Below are positions 36,624 to 47,118 of a stretch of 64,000 bases of DNA, one piece after another. Under the pieces are notes generated by a model that searched no databases, was not told the DNA's origin, and saw nothing but the letters and a program-made list of their open reading frames with translations. The stretch is from Streptomyces sp. V3I7 (GTDB lineage Bacteria > Actinomycetota > Actinomycetes > Streptomycetales > Streptomycetaceae), in the NCBI RefSeq assembly GCF_030817495.1, contig NZ_JAUSZK010000001.1, positions 5,683,001 to 5,747,000 on the forward strand. The letters run 5' to 3'. Every line of letters starts with the position of its first letter. Position 1 is the stretch's first letter. The position numbers and the translations under genes are program-made.

Positions 36624-37907
36624 TCATGCCGCAGGCGGGTCGGTTGATGCTGCCCTGTGCAGTGTGTCGCGCCAGCGTTCGTGGAGCATGTCCATGTCCG
36701 GCAGGGCGGAGTCGGTGATGAACAGGGCGCTGGAGCGGTCTTGGTAGGTGATGAGGAGGATGGAAGCTGGCGAGCCGGGAGAAATGGCTGTCAGAGGGTC
36801 GATGGCGGTGACGGGATCAGTGCGGAACGAGAGGGGGTTGCGGACAGTCAGGTTGGAGCAGAAGACGCTGGCGCGTTGGGGGCTCAAGAGGGTCTTGAAG
36901 GACTTCTGAACGAGCCACGGAGGAGTCCCGGAAGCGATCCGACGGACGGCTTCTCGGTGTGGTGAGGACTTCAGAAGAGCGGTGGCGTGGACGGTCGTAC
37001 GGAGATACTGCGGCAGAGGTGTCCCCGTGCCGGGCAGCGTGAAGCGGCCGGCGCTGACATGGTTTCCGGGCGCGTCAAGAGTGGCTGTGCTGCGCGTGCT
37101 GATCGCTACCGACAGGGGGATGCCGTCGGTCGGGCTGGGGTGGTGCTGCGCGGTCCAGCGCAGCAAGGTGTAGCCGAGAGTGGCGATGTAGGCGTCGTTG
37201 CAGGTTCCGGCGAGGGGACGCGTCAGAGCGCGCAGCAGGTGGCTGGGGACGGCGGCCCAACGGAACGTGCGTTCGGTGGAGTGCCCGTGTTCGGGGTGCG
37301 GCCACAGTCCCGTCTTGGTGCTGGCCTGTGCGATGACTCGTGCGGCAGCGGCCTTTTGACGCAGGATGGGCCGGGGCGGGTCGGACAGGTGGCGGATGGC
37401 TGCTGAGCACTGGTCGCGCGGGATGGTGGTGGGGCTGAAGAGGGTTTCCAGGGTGTGGATGAATCCGCCCCCGTCCTGCAGCCCGTGGCTCACTCGGTAG
37501 AGGACGGCATAGCGGTCGGGGGCATCTGCGTGCAGCAGCGTCAGGTCCCAGAGCGGCTCGCCCGGGGCGAAGGGGGCCCTGGCCAGTTCTCGGACGACAT
37601 CGTGCGTGCTCCGGCCGGCGGGCACGGTCTGACTGCGGATGTGATGGCCGACCTCGGGGCGAACCCGGTGCCAGCGGGCTTGTAGCCCGCGCCCCTTCAT
37701 GGCTAAGGACAGGGGCGGAACCTGGTCGAGGCGTTGGAGGACATGCTCCGTCAGTGCCTGCAGAGGCGGGGGCGTGCCGCGGAAGTGAAGCAGCGCTCCG
37801 ATGACCATCGAGGGGTCGTGATAGAGCAGGGAGTCCAGAGGTGACGGGCGTCCGTACCGGAGAGCGTCTCCCGGATCGCGCTCGCGATGGGTGCTGAGGG
37901 ACATGAT
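36624..37907 (-). CDS. WS/DGAT-like acyltransferase with degenerate HHxxxDG
   Basis: 427 residues, ATG 37907 with GGAGG four bases upstream. It has the wax-ester synthase/DGAT layout: an N-terminal SPLDSLLYHD, a condensation-like active-site region YRVSHGLQDGGG (about 145-156), and the C-terminal FCSNLTVRNPLSFRTD. The HHxxxDG motif is SHGLQDG: the catalytic second His is kept and the first His is Ser. The family moves acyl groups from CoA to alcohols or diacylglycerol. No second cofactor or carrier gene is next to it; the upstream neighbour is a P450 on the same strand. Confidence 0.75.
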   Translation of the reverse strand: MMSLSTHRERDPGDALRYGRPSPLDSLLYHDPSMVIGALLHFRGTPPPLQALTEHVLQRLDQVPPLSLAMKGRGLQARWHRVRPEVGHHIRSQTVPAGRSTHDVVRELARAPFAPGEPLWDLTLLHADAPDRYAVLYRVSHGLQDGGGFIHTLETLFSPTTIPRDQCSAAIRHLSDPPRPILRQKAAAARVIAQASTKTGLWPHPEHGHSTERTFRWAAVPSHLLRALTRPLAGTCNDAYIATLGYTLLRWTAQHHPSPTDGIPLSVAISTRSTATLDAPGNHVSAGRFTLPGTGTPLPQYLRTTVHATALLKSSPHREAVRRIASGTPPWLVQKSFKTLLSPQRASVFCSNLTVRNPLSFRTDPVTAIDPLTAISPGSPASILLITYQDRSSALFITDSALPDMDMLHERWRDTLHRAASTDPPAA

Positions 37908-38045
37908 GCCTCCGATGCGATCCGGCATCTCGTGGACAACGGGGTCAAGTGGCGGGCGAGGCACGCCGCCTTCCGACCGTGGCACCGGGGCCAGGCGCGC
38001 TTCCGCCGCTGGCGCGACGCCGTCGGCGCCGGAAGCCGTCGGGCG

Positions 38046-39248
38046 TTACGTCCCCCACCGCACCGGCAGTCCCACCGGCCCCCTGATCAGCATCCCGGGC
38101 CTCCAGGTCAGGGCGGCCGGGTGGGCGTCGAGGGTCAGGTCGGGGAAGCGGTCCAGCAGGGTGCGGATGGCGATGCGGGCTTCCAGGCGGGCGAGGGGAG
38201 CGCCCAGGCAGTAGTGGATGCCGTGGCCGAAGGCGACGTGGCCGCCCGCGGCGCGGCGGATGTCGAAGTGGTCGGGGGTGGGGAAGCGGGCCGCGTCGTG
38301 GTTGGCGTCCGCCAGGGCGACGAGGACGAGCTGGCCGTCGCCCGGGATGACGGTGCCGCCGATCTCGACCGGTGCCGTGGTGAAGCGGAACGTCGGGGTC
38401 TCCACCGGGCCGTCGTAGCGAAGCATCTCCTCCACCGCGTTGTCGATGAGGGACATGTCCTCACGCAGCGCGGCGAGTTGGTCGGGGTGGGTCAGCAGGG
38501 CCAGGACGCCGTTGGAGATCAGGTTGACCGTGGTCTCGTGCCCCGCGACCAGCAGCAGCCAGGCCGTGCCGAGCAGTTCGTGCGCGGAGAGCCGGTCGCC
38601 GTCCTCGTCGGTGGTGCGGATCAGGCCGCTCATCAGGTCCCGGCCCGGCGCCTGGCGTTTGCGCTCCAGCAAGTCGGTGAGGTACGCGGCCATTTCGCCC
38701 GTCGCCGCCTTCCGTACCCGGGCGTCGGGGTCGGAGAGGATCGTGCCGGTCCAGGCGCGGAACGCCGCCCGGTCCAGCATCGGCACTCCGAGCAACTCGC
38801 AGATCACGGAGATCGGGAGAGGGAACGAGAGTGCCTCGACCAGGTCCGCCCGGCTGTCCGGGCGGGCCGCCATCGCGTCCAGCAGCTCGTTGGTGATCTG
38901 CGCTACGCGCGGCCCCAGTTGATCGATGCGGCGCGGCGTGAACTCGCGTACCACCAGCTTGCGCAGGCGTTCGTGGTCCGGTGGGTCGGAGTTGAGCATG
39001 TGGGGGCCGGCCGACGGGCTGGAGATCGGGAACGAGGGCGACGCGTTCTTCCACTGCTTCGACAGCCGCGGATCCACGAGCGCCGCGCGCCCGGCCTCGT
39101 ACCCGACGACGAGCCAGGCCTCCGCGCCCTCCGGAATCCGCACCCTGTGCACGGGTCCGCGTTCGCGCAGCGCCGCGTACACCGGATAGGGGTCGCGGAC
39201 GAAGTCCTCGCCCAACGCCACCAGATCGAACACTTCGGTCGCCGTCAT
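38046..39248 (-). CDS. Cytochrome P450, CYP107-like
   Basis: 400 residues. All P450 landmarks are present: I-helix LLLVAGHETTVN, K-helix EEMLR, the PERF-like region and heme loop FGHGIHYCLGAPLARLE. The N-terminal region (FVRDPYPVYAALRERGPVH) is typical of soluble Streptomyces P450s. It lies 138 bp upstream of the acyltransferase on the same strand. No ferredoxin is adjacent; the FprB-type reductase at 42.5 kb carries its own. Substrate unknown. Confidence 0.92.
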   Translation of the reverse strand: MTATEVFDLVALGEDFVRDPYPVYAALRERGPVHRVRIPEGAEAWLVVGYEAGRAALVDPRLSKQWKNASPSFPISSPSAGPHMLNSDPPDHERLRKLVVREFTPRRIDQLGPRVAQITNELLDAMAARPDSRADLVEALSFPLPISVICELLGVPMLDRAAFRAWTGTILSDPDARVRKAATGEMAAYLTDLLERKRQAPGRDLMSGLIRTTDEDGDRLSAHELLGTAWLLLVAGHETTVNLISNGVLALLTHPDQLAALREDMSLIDNAVEEMLRYDGPVETPTFRFTTAPVEIGGTVIPGDGQLVLVALADANHDAARFPTPDHFDIRRAAGGHVAFGHGIHYCLGAPLARLEARIAIRTLLDRFPDLTLDAHPAALTWRPGMLIRGPVGLPVRWGT

Positions 39249-39437
39249 CGTTCGCCCCTGCCCCCTGTTTCCCCGTTCGCGCCGACGCTAGCAGCGGGCC
39301 GCGCCTCGACGTAGGACCAATCCAGCCGAAGCGGGCGCGGGTGGCAGTGCCGCGTGGGGAGCGTTGTCAGTGGTCCCTGCCATCATCTGAAACATCATCG
39401 ACGAGTCCGTTCTCGGGCGGGGATCAAGGGGTCATCG

Positions 39438-39554
39438 TTGAAAGTCGCCGACCAGCTGAGGGGCGCGCTGACCGATCCGGACGCGCGGATCGACGCCCGG
39501 GATCTCGACCTGTCGCAGGACTCTGACCGGCAGCTCGGCGAGGGGGTGAGATGA
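39438..39554 (+). CDS. Small 38-residue ORF coupled to a membrane protein gene
   Basis: TTG 39438 follows AAGGGG at about seven bases and opens MKVADQLRGALTDPDARIDA, ending at a stop that overlaps the next ATG by four bases (ATGA). The coding pattern (D/R/L-rich, high GC3) and the coupling support it. No known family. Confidence 0.45.
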   Translation: MKVADQLRGALTDPDARIDARDLDLSQDSDRQLGEGVR

Positions 39555-40381
39555 CCAGGTTGACGTGGGTGGTGCTGTTCGTGGTGACCGGGCTCGTCGC
39601 CGGGGCCATGGGGGTGGCCGGCACCTTGCTCTGGCAGCGGGTCACGGCACCGGGCACGTCGGCCGTCGACGCTCAGGGTGCAGACGTCGCCGAGGACTTG
39701 CGGCGGGATCTGACCGCGGGGTTCTACTCACCGGGGCACCCGTACGGCGGTCAGTTCACCGAGGGCACGGTTGTCGCGCAGGTCGAGGCGCACGGGGGAG
39801 TGGTGCTCAGCGCCCGGACCGAGGTGGGGGAGGGCGGTGCCGAGGTGCATACGGACACGGTGATGCTGGGGCTGGTACCGCCCAGCGCGACCGGCGGAAA
39901 GACCGTCGTCGCGGACGCCTACCCCGTGCGCTGCTACCGCTACACCTTCGGGATCGGCGCCTACAGCGTGAAGCAGTCCACGACGAGCTGCCCGGCTTCA
40001 CGGACCGACGGGAAGCCGGGCAGCCCGGTGGCGGAGATGGGTGCGCTGCTGGCGCGGCAGCCCGTCGGCCCGTCCGCGTACCGCGAGTTGAGCGCGGCGG
40101 GTTATTCGCATGACCGGCGGGAAGCCATGGACTTCCTGAAGGACAAGCGGCTGGTCGGCGCCCGTGACGCGGTGACGGTCGTTTCCGGCCGCGCCCACGG
40201 TGGTGACGTGTACGTCGTCGCCCTGCGGATCAACGGCGTCTGCCACTACCTGCGCATGGACTCCGCCGCCTCCGCGTCACGCCTCATACCCCTGTGGGCC
40301 GCCCCGGCCGACGAACAGCGGAAATGCGGCGCGGCCCAGGCCGCCACCCTGTTCGGAACGGACCCGGCCAAGGCCGGCTGA
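39551..40381 (+). CDS. Membrane-anchored extracytoplasmic protein
   Basis: 276 residues with one N-terminal hydrophobic segment (WVVLFVVTGLVAGAMGVAG, about 6-24), acting as signal anchor or uncleaved signal. The rest is extracytoplasmic and contains four Cys residues (CYRYTFG; TSCPAS; GVCHYLRM; RKCGAA), possibly forming disulfides. No family recognised. Coupled to the 38-residue ORF upstream. Confidence 0.7.
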   Translation: MTRLTWVVLFVVTGLVAGAMGVAGTLLWQRVTAPGTSAVDAQGADVAEDLRRDLTAGFYSPGHPYGGQFTEGTVVAQVEAHGGVVLSARTEVGEGGAEVHTDTVMLGLVPPSATGGKTVVADAYPVRCYRYTFGIGAYSVKQSTTSCPASRTDGKPGSPVAEMGALLARQPVGPSAYRELSAAGYSHDRREAMDFLKDKRLVGARDAVTVVSGRAHGGDVYVVALRINGVCHYLRMDSAASASRLIPLWAAPADEQRKCGAAQAATLFGTDPAKAG

Positions 40382-40457
40382 CCGGACAGCGGCAGCGCCG
40401 GTACGCTCCCGCGCCTCGGGCGTGCCCGAACGAGCCCCGGGCCCCGTCCCCGAGCAG

Positions 40458-41156
40458 TCACCCCCGCCGGTCGAGCAGCTCCGAGATGGGCTGGTTTGGA
40501 GCTATCTCGACGCCCAGCGTCCCGAGATTGCCGTGCAGCACCGACCAGATCGAGCAGGCCAGGAAGTCGGCCAGTTCGGCGCTCCTCAATCGGGGCTGCT
40601 TGTCGGCGAGCCAGCTGTTGACCGTGGCGTCGACGAAGCCGACGAGCCCGAAGGCCGTCGGCGCCGCCAGGCTCGCGTCCTTCTCCAGGTGGGTCAGCAC
40701 GGCCGCGAACAGCTTGCCCAGCTGCACGGCGATCGCCGCCTTGGTGCCCGCGACCACACCGGAGCCGTCGCCGGGGGCGCAGGCGTCCGTCCCGAGGAAG
40801 GCGTGCAGCCGGCGGTTGCGGCCGATCCAGTCGAGGTAGGCGTGGATGATGCGGCGGATCGACGTCATGACCGTGCCGTCGGGTTCCAGCGTCGGCGCGA
40901 GCTCGGCCATGAGCGAGGCGACGATGCGCTCCCGGATCAGCTCGTCGAGGTCGGCGCGGTCCTTGAAGTGCCGGTACACCACGGACCGCGGCAGCCCGAT
41001 GCGCTCGGCGATCTGCTTGACGCCGACCCCGGGGCCCTCCTCCTCGATGGCGGCCACGGCGGCGTCGATCAGGTCGATCTGGCGCTTGGCCTTGTGTGCG
41101 TTCCAGCGCGTCGAACGCCCGTCGGCCTCCGCCCTCGTGTTCGTGGTATCCGCCAT
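40458..41156 (-). CDS. TetR-family regulator
   Basis: 232 residues. N-terminal HTH: GVKQIAERIGLPRSVVYRHF followed by KDRADLDELIRERI, the TetR pattern. The remaining helical domain is a ligand-binding/dimer region. It is the last gene after the acyl-CoA dehydrogenase on the same strand. A repeated motif in its upstream gap suggests autoregulation, and it may control the whole operon. Confidence 0.9.
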   Translation of the reverse strand: MADTTNTRAEADGRSTRWNAHKAKRQIDLIDAAVAAIEEEGPGVGVKQIAERIGLPRSVVYRHFKDRADLDELIRERIVASLMAELAPTLEPDGTVMTSIRRIIHAYLDWIGRNRRLHAFLGTDACAPGDGSGVVAGTKAAIAVQLGKLFAAVLTHLEKDASLAAPTAFGLVGFVDATVNSWLADKQPRLRSAELADFLACSIWSVLHGNLGTLGVEIAPNQPISELLDRRG

Positions 41157-41174
41157 CTCATCAGCATAACTTCG

Positions 41175-41235
41175 GGCATATGCCTGCGACGCCCTGCCTC
41201 GCCTAACGTCACCTACGTCGTCGCAGACATATGCC
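41175..41235. promoter_or_regulatory. Two inverted copies of a 17-bp motif upstream of the TetR gene
   Basis: GGCATATGCCTGCGACG (41175-41191) and the complement of GGCATATGTCTGCGACG (41219-41235) face each other with 27 bp between. They differ at one base. Each half also contains the palindromic core CATATG. Placement between the TetR start and the preceding stop suggests paired operators. Confidence 0.6.
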
Positions 41236-41267
41236 GGTGTCCTGGCCCACCCTCCCTGGGCAGGCGC

Positions 41268-42410
<1,143 letters not shown>

Positions 42411-42467
42411 GAAGGTGCGGTTCCTGTCGTGAGAGGACGGGCGGTGGTCTGGCGGGGCGGAGCCTGG

Positions 42468-44132
42468 TCAGGAGCGGCGCAGGACGGTCAGGGACAGCAG
42501 TCGGCGTTCCTTGGGCGGACGCGCCGCGTCGAGCAGGGCGCTCCGGTCCGTGAGCTTGACGCGGGGGCGCTGCTGGAGCGCGCCCGCCGCGCGTTCGGCC
42601 CGGTCGATCGCCCGCCAGCCGTCGAGTCCCACGGCGTCGGCGGGCGCCGCCGTCACCGACGTACCCGCGCCGGAGCCGCCGTACGCCGGAACGGTGAGCC
42701 GACCCGCCTCGAAGTCGTCGAGGAGGGCGGTCACCGTCTCCTCGGCGCAGGACTTGTTGGTGCCGATGAACCCGGTGGGCCCGCGCTTGATCCAGCCGGC
42801 GACGTACACGCCCGGCTCGACACGGCCCCGCTCATGAGGAACCGTCGCCCTCGTCGCGTCGAAGGGGAGCCCCGGAATCGGTCGGGCGCGGTAGCCGACC
42901 GAGCGCAGGACCAGCGAGGTCTCGATGACCTCGGTGTCGGCGGTCGGTACGGCCCGTACGGTGCCGTCCTCGTCCGTACGCAGCTCGGTACGGGCCACCT
43001 CCAGCCCCGTCACGCGGTCGCCGCCGAGTACACGCGTCGGCGTGGTCAGGAAGCGCAGGACGATGCGGCGCCGGCCCGGCGTCGGGGTGCGCGCGGCGAG
43101 CAGGGCGAGCAGCTCGGTCCTGGCGGACGCGTCCGCGGCCAGCCCCTCCGGCCAGCCCTCGACGGTGACGTCCACCTCCTCCAACGCCGCAAGGGCCAGC
43201 AGCTCGGGCATCGTGAACGAGGCCTCCGCCGGGCCGCGCCGGCCGAGCACGACCACCTCACGGACCCGGCTGTCGCGCAGCGCCGCCAGCGCGCCGTCGC
43301 CGATGTCGGTGCGGGCGACGGCGGCCGGGTCGGCCGTCAGGACGCGCGCGACGTCCAGGGCGACGTTGCCGTTGCCGACGACGACGGCCCGCTCACCGGC
43401 GAGTTCGTGCGCGTACGAGGCGGTGTCGTGGTCGGGGTGGCCGTTGTACCAGGCCACGAAGTCGGTGGCGGAGACGCTGCCGGGCAGCTCCTCGCCGTCG
43501 ATGCCGAGCCGCCGGTCGGTCGCGGCACCCACGGCGTAGACCACGGCGTGGTGATCGCGTATCAGGTCCTCGTGGAGCAGGTCTTTGCCTATCTCCACGT
43601 TCAGCCGGTACGAGAAGCCGGGCTGGCCCTCGATGGCCTGGAAGAGCCGGATGACCTGCTTGGTGTCCTGGTGGTCGGGCGCGACCCCCGCGCGCGCCAG
43701 ACCGTACGGCGTGGGCAGCCGGTCGTACACCGTCACGTGCACGCCCGGATGCTTCAGCAGCTCGTCGGCGGTGAACAGCCCGGCCGGGCCCGCCCCGACC
43801 ACGGCGACCCGCAACTCGCCCGCCGGAAGCCGTCGTTGCCTGGGAACCAGCGCGAGCGGCGTACGGACCGGGTGCGGATCGCCCTCGTAGTAGGCGGCGT
43901 TGAGGTCGAGGAACGGCTGCTCGGCCGCCGAGAGCTTGGTGTGCGGTTTGAGCGCGTCCACCGGGCAGGCCGTCGCGCAGGCGCCGCAGTCGACGCAGGC
44001 GCGCGGGTCGACGTAGAGCATCTCGGCCTCGGCGAAGCCGGGTTCCCCGGGGGCGGGGTGAATGCAGTTGACCGGGCAGGCCAGTACGCAGGATGCGTCG
44101 GCGCAGCACGACCGGGTGACGACGTAGGGCAT
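42468..44132 (-). CDS. FprB-type ferredoxin plus ferredoxin-NADP reductase fusion
   Basis: 554 residues. N-terminal ferredoxin domain: CCADASCVLACPVNCIHP and CVDCGACATACPVDAL supply Cys ligands for one or two clusters. The reductase part has FAD binding at VAVVGAGPAGLFTADELL and NADPH binding at VVVGNGNVALDVARVL. Arrangement and length match mycobacterial FprB. It is likely the electron donor for the diiron protein encoded just upstream, and perhaps for the nearby P450s. Confidence 0.9.
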   Translation of the reverse strand: MPYVVTRSCCADASCVLACPVNCIHPAPGEPGFAEAEMLYVDPRACVDCGACATACPVDALKPHTKLSAAEQPFLDLNAAYYEGDPHPVRTPLALVPRQRRLPAGELRVAVVGAGPAGLFTADELLKHPGVHVTVYDRLPTPYGLARAGVAPDHQDTKQVIRLFQAIEGQPGFSYRLNVEIGKDLLHEDLIRDHHAVVYAVGAATDRRLGIDGEELPGSVSATDFVAWYNGHPDHDTASYAHELAGERAVVVGNGNVALDVARVLTADPAAVARTDIGDGALAALRDSRVREVVVLGRRGPAEASFTMPELLALAALEEVDVTVEGWPEGLAADASARTELLALLAARTPTPGRRRIVLRFLTTPTRVLGGDRVTGLEVARTELRTDEDGTVRAVPTADTEVIETSLVLRSVGYRARPIPGLPFDATRATVPHERGRVEPGVYVAGWIKRGPTGFIGTNKSCAEETVTALLDDFEAGRLTVPAYGGSGAGTSVTAAPADAVGLDGWRAIDRAERAAGALQQRPRVKLTDRSALLDAARPPKERRLLSLTVLRRS

Positions 44133-44153
44133 CTCAGGCTTCTTCGCTCGGGA

Positions 44154-44189
44154 GGCTCAGGCGGCTCAGGCGGCTCAGGCGGCTCAGGC
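44154..44189. repeat. Four tandem copies of a 9-bp repeat
   Basis: GGCTCAGGC is repeated four times without interruption in the 112-bp gap between the reductase start and the diiron gene stop. It is a simple slippage-type repeat; the spacing between the two genes may vary between strains. Confidence 0.85.
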
Positions 44190-44244
44190 GGGTCCGGACG
44201 GGGCGGACGGCTAGGGCGCGGATCGGACAGCGCGGGCGGCTCGG

Positions 44245-45204
44245 TCAGGCGGCCAGCGAGGCGGGCTGGCTGCGGTAGCGGGACGGGCGCCCGTCGATGC
44301 GCAGCAGCTTCCACACCCGCCGGGAGGCCTTGTTCATCAGGCCGATGTCCTCGGCGAGCATGCGCACGTCCGCGAAGAGGTCGCGCAGCATCTTCTGCCC
44401 CTCGGCGGACTTCCAGAAGATGTCCTTGATCACCCAGTGGGGCACGCCCATCTTCTGCGCGGTCTTCCTGTCCGGGATGACCATGACGTCGCCCAGCACA
44501 CGCATCGTCAGCGGGAACATCACCGACAGCACGCCCCGGCGCACCTTCCCGTACCCGGGAACCTTCTCGCGCAGGAACTCGTGGGCGAAGGAGATGTGCC
44601 GGGCCTCCTCGGCGACGTGGATCTGCATGATCCGCCGCAGCAGGGGGTGGCCCTCCTCGGCCGAGCGCAGGATCGCCTTCTGGATGTGGTCGATCGGCTC
44701 CTCGCCGGCCAGCACCCCGGTGAAGAACACCTCCGGCCACAGCGAACCGGCCAGCGGGAGGAAGCGACTGACCGCACGGAACGAGCGGCGCCCGCCGTGC
44801 ACGTCGACGCCGGAGCGGTTGACGTACTCCTGGAACATCTGGGTGTGGTGGGTCTCCTCGGTGATCTCGTGCGTGAGATACCGGAACTCCGGGTTCTGGT
44901 TGCGCAGATGGAAGACGTAGTCGAGCGCCCCGCGCATGAGCACGTTCTCGAACTGCATGCCCACCTTGGCGACGTTGGCGAAGCGCCACAGCCCGATCTC
45001 CGCCTGGCGCTCCGGCGACTGCTCCTTGTACCAGGGGTGGCCGCCCAGCGGGTCGGCCTCCGGGAGCACCCAGCGGGGGTCCTGGGGGTCGACGGCGAAG
45101 TCGGGGTTGTCCCAGTCGATGTCGGTGAAGGCGTCGAAGTGGACGTGCACCGAGCCCTCGGACAGGGTCTGGAGCACCTCGGAGTAGGTCTGCTGCCTGG
45201 TCAT
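44245..45204 (-). CDS. AurF-like diiron oxygenase
   Basis: 319 residues. Diiron ligand signatures in order: QFENVLMRG (Glu), EITEETHHTQMF (Glu/His) and HVAEEARHISFAHE (Glu/His), a pattern of paired carboxylate-bridged motifs typical of AurF/CmlI-type N-oxygenases and related DUF. Substrate is not indicated. Downstream of the monooxygenase (32 bp) and upstream of the reductase, so it is likely powered by the FprB protein. Confidence 0.8.
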   Translation of the reverse strand: MTRQQTYSEVLQTLSEGSVHVHFDAFTDIDWDNPDFAVDPQDPRWVLPEADPLGGHPWYKEQSPERQAEIGLWRFANVAKVGMQFENVLMRGALDYVFHLRNQNPEFRYLTHEITEETHHTQMFQEYVNRSGVDVHGGRRSFRAVSRFLPLAGSLWPEVFFTGVLAGEEPIDHIQKAILRSAEEGHPLLRRIMQIHVAEEARHISFAHEFLREKVPGYGKVRRGVLSVMFPLTMRVLGDVMVIPDRKTAQKMGVPHWVIKDIFWKSAEGQKMLRDLFADVRMLAEDIGLMNKASRRVWKLLRIDGRPSRYRSQPASLAA

Positions 45205-45236
45205 CGCGGTCCTCGATCCGGCGGAGGGTCAAACGG

Positions 45237-46757
45237 TCAGGCCACGTGGGCCGGGTCGTGCTGATCGGCGGCCGGCTCGACCGTCGGAGCGGCGGCCCGG
45301 CGGGCGAAGCGGAGGGCGGGGTCGTCGATCGGGGAGCGGCGCAGCGCGCGGCGGTCCCGGTAGTAGTTGTTCCAGATCTTCCAGGGCGCGCGGGTGCCCT
45401 GCCGGGGCATCACGGCGTCGCCGCGGGCGATGTATCCGGAGGACAGCGAGTCGCCCATCGCGGACTCCGCGGCGCGGTCCGCGTCCGTGGCGATGGGGGT
45501 GACCTGGGTGACGCCCCGCTGGTCCATGTACGTGAGCAGCTTGCTGACGTACTCGGCGGCCATGTCGGCCTTGAGCGTCCAGGAGGCGTTGGTGTAGCCG
45601 AGGACGATCGCCAGGTTGGGGACGCCGTCGAGCATGACGCCCTTGTAGATGACGTGGTCCCGGGTGGCGATCGGACGGCCGTCCACCTCGAGTTCGGCGC
45701 CCCCGGCGAGCTGCACGCGCAGACCGGTCGCGGTGATGACGATGTCCGCCGGGATCTCCTCGCCGGACTTCAGCCTGATGCCGGTCTCGGTGAACGTGTC
45801 GATGTGGTCGGTGACCACGGACGCCTCACCGCTCTTCAGCGCCTTGAACAGGTCGCCCCCGGGCACGACGCACAGCCGCTGGTCCCAGGGCTTGTACGAC
45901 GGGGTGAAGTGGCGCATGTCGACGCTCTTGCCGACCTGGGCGCGCACGCCCGCGAGCAGCACCTTGCGCATGACGCCGGGCGCGGAGCGGCACAGGGCGT
46001 ACAGGCCGCGCTGGAGCGCGATGTTGCGCGACCGTCCGAACCGGTAGACGACGTCGGCCGGGAGGCCCGCCTTGCGCATCAGGACCGAGACCGGGTCGTG
46101 GTGCGGCAGCGTCATGATGTACGTCGGCGAGCGCTGGAGCATGGTGACGTGCGCGGCGTCGGCGGCCATCGCGGGCACCAGCGTGATGGCGGTGGCACCG
46201 CTGCCGATGACGACGACGCGCTTGCCGCGGTAGTCGAGGTCCTCGGGCCACTGCTGCGGGTGGACGAGGGTCCCCCCGAAGCGCTCCTCGCCGGGGAAGC
46301 CGGGGCGGTGGCCGGCGTCGTAGTCGTAGTAGCCGGTGGCGTTGACGAGGAAGTCGCAGGTGTGGACCTCGGTCTCGCCGGTGGCCTCGTCCAGGGCCTG
46401 TACGGTCCACCGCCCGGCCTCGCTCGACCAGTTCGCCTTGACGACCTTGCGCCCGAAGCGGATGTGCTCGGAGACGCCGAACTCGTCGGCGGTCTCCTGG
46501 ACATAGCGGCGGATGTCGTGGCCGTCGGCCAGGACCTTGGTGCCGTGCCAGGCGCGGAAGCGGTAGCCGAAGGTGTACATGTCCGAGTCCGAGCGGATGC
46601 CCGGGTAGCGGAAGAGGTCCCACGTGCCGCCGACGCGCCCGCGCCGCTCCAGGATCGTGTACGACTTCCCGGGGTTCGCCTCGGCCAGATGGCAGGCGGC
46701 GCTGATGCCGGACAGCCCCGCGCCGATGATCAGCACATCGACATGCCGTTGCTCCAT
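45237..46757 (-). CDS. Baeyer-Villiger type flavin monooxygenase (EthA/MymA-like)
   Basis: 506 residues. Two Rossmann motifs: LIIGAGLSGISAACHLAE (9-26) and VVVIGSGATAITLVPAMA. The BVMO-like fingerprint is PGFPGEERFGGTLVHPQQWP. The length and sequence style match the EthA/MymA subgroup. It is the first gene of the operon, divergent to the membrane protein at 47119. Presumed substrates are hydrophobic ketones or fatty-acid derived compounds. Confidence 0.9.
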   Translation of the reverse strand: MEQRHVDVLIIGAGLSGISAACHLAEANPGKSYTILERRGRVGGTWDLFRYPGIRSDSDMYTFGYRFRAWHGTKVLADGHDIRRYVQETADEFGVSEHIRFGRKVVKANWSSEAGRWTVQALDEATGETEVHTCDFLVNATGYYDYDAGHRPGFPGEERFGGTLVHPQQWPEDLDYRGKRVVVIGSGATAITLVPAMAADAAHVTMLQRSPTYIMTLPHHDPVSVLMRKAGLPADVVYRFGRSRNIALQRGLYALCRSAPGVMRKVLLAGVRAQVGKSVDMRHFTPSYKPWDQRLCVVPGGDLFKALKSGEASVVTDHIDTFTETGIRLKSGEEIPADIVITATGLRVQLAGGAELEVDGRPIATRDHVIYKGVMLDGVPNLAIVLGYTNASWTLKADMAAEYVSKLLTYMDQRGVTQVTPIATDADRAAESAMGDSLSSGYIARGDAVMPRQGTRAPWKIWNNYYRDRRALRRSPIDDPALRFARRAAAPTVEPAADQHDPAHVA

Positions 46758-47118
46758 CTCCGTCTCCCTCTGTCCGCTCCACCGCCGGGGGTTACCGCCG
46801 GTTCATGCCGTTCCTCGTGCCGCAACTTACCTGTGACAGTGTGTTTCAGATACCGCTAGGAATGTGATCTACGTCACTCGTGAGAGGGTGACGGGAGAGG
46901 GTGTCGATTTCTCCGTCTCGTCCGCAATATGCCCCCGGCAACAACGATTTGGGCACGCGTCCATGAATGGCGAGCAACGTTTTGCGACGTCGGCGACGGG
47001 TGTAACGCGCGGGCGTTTGCGCGACGCAGGAGAAGGAAGAAGGGGGTAGCTGTCCGCGAGCTGTTTCTCGCTCGCGGGCGCCCTGTCGACAGAAGTCAAG
47101 CGTCAGATCGGAATTCCA
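46758..47118. promoter_or_regulatory. Divergent promoter region
   Basis: This 361-bp gap separates the monooxygenase operon (minus) and a small membrane protein (plus). The TetR-motif of 41175 was not found here. No clear hairpin or other gene. Confidence 0.35.

Noticed and set aside
44154..44189. Tandem 9-bp repeats considered as CRISPR or operator array
   Set aside because: No spacers between units; simple slippage repeat.
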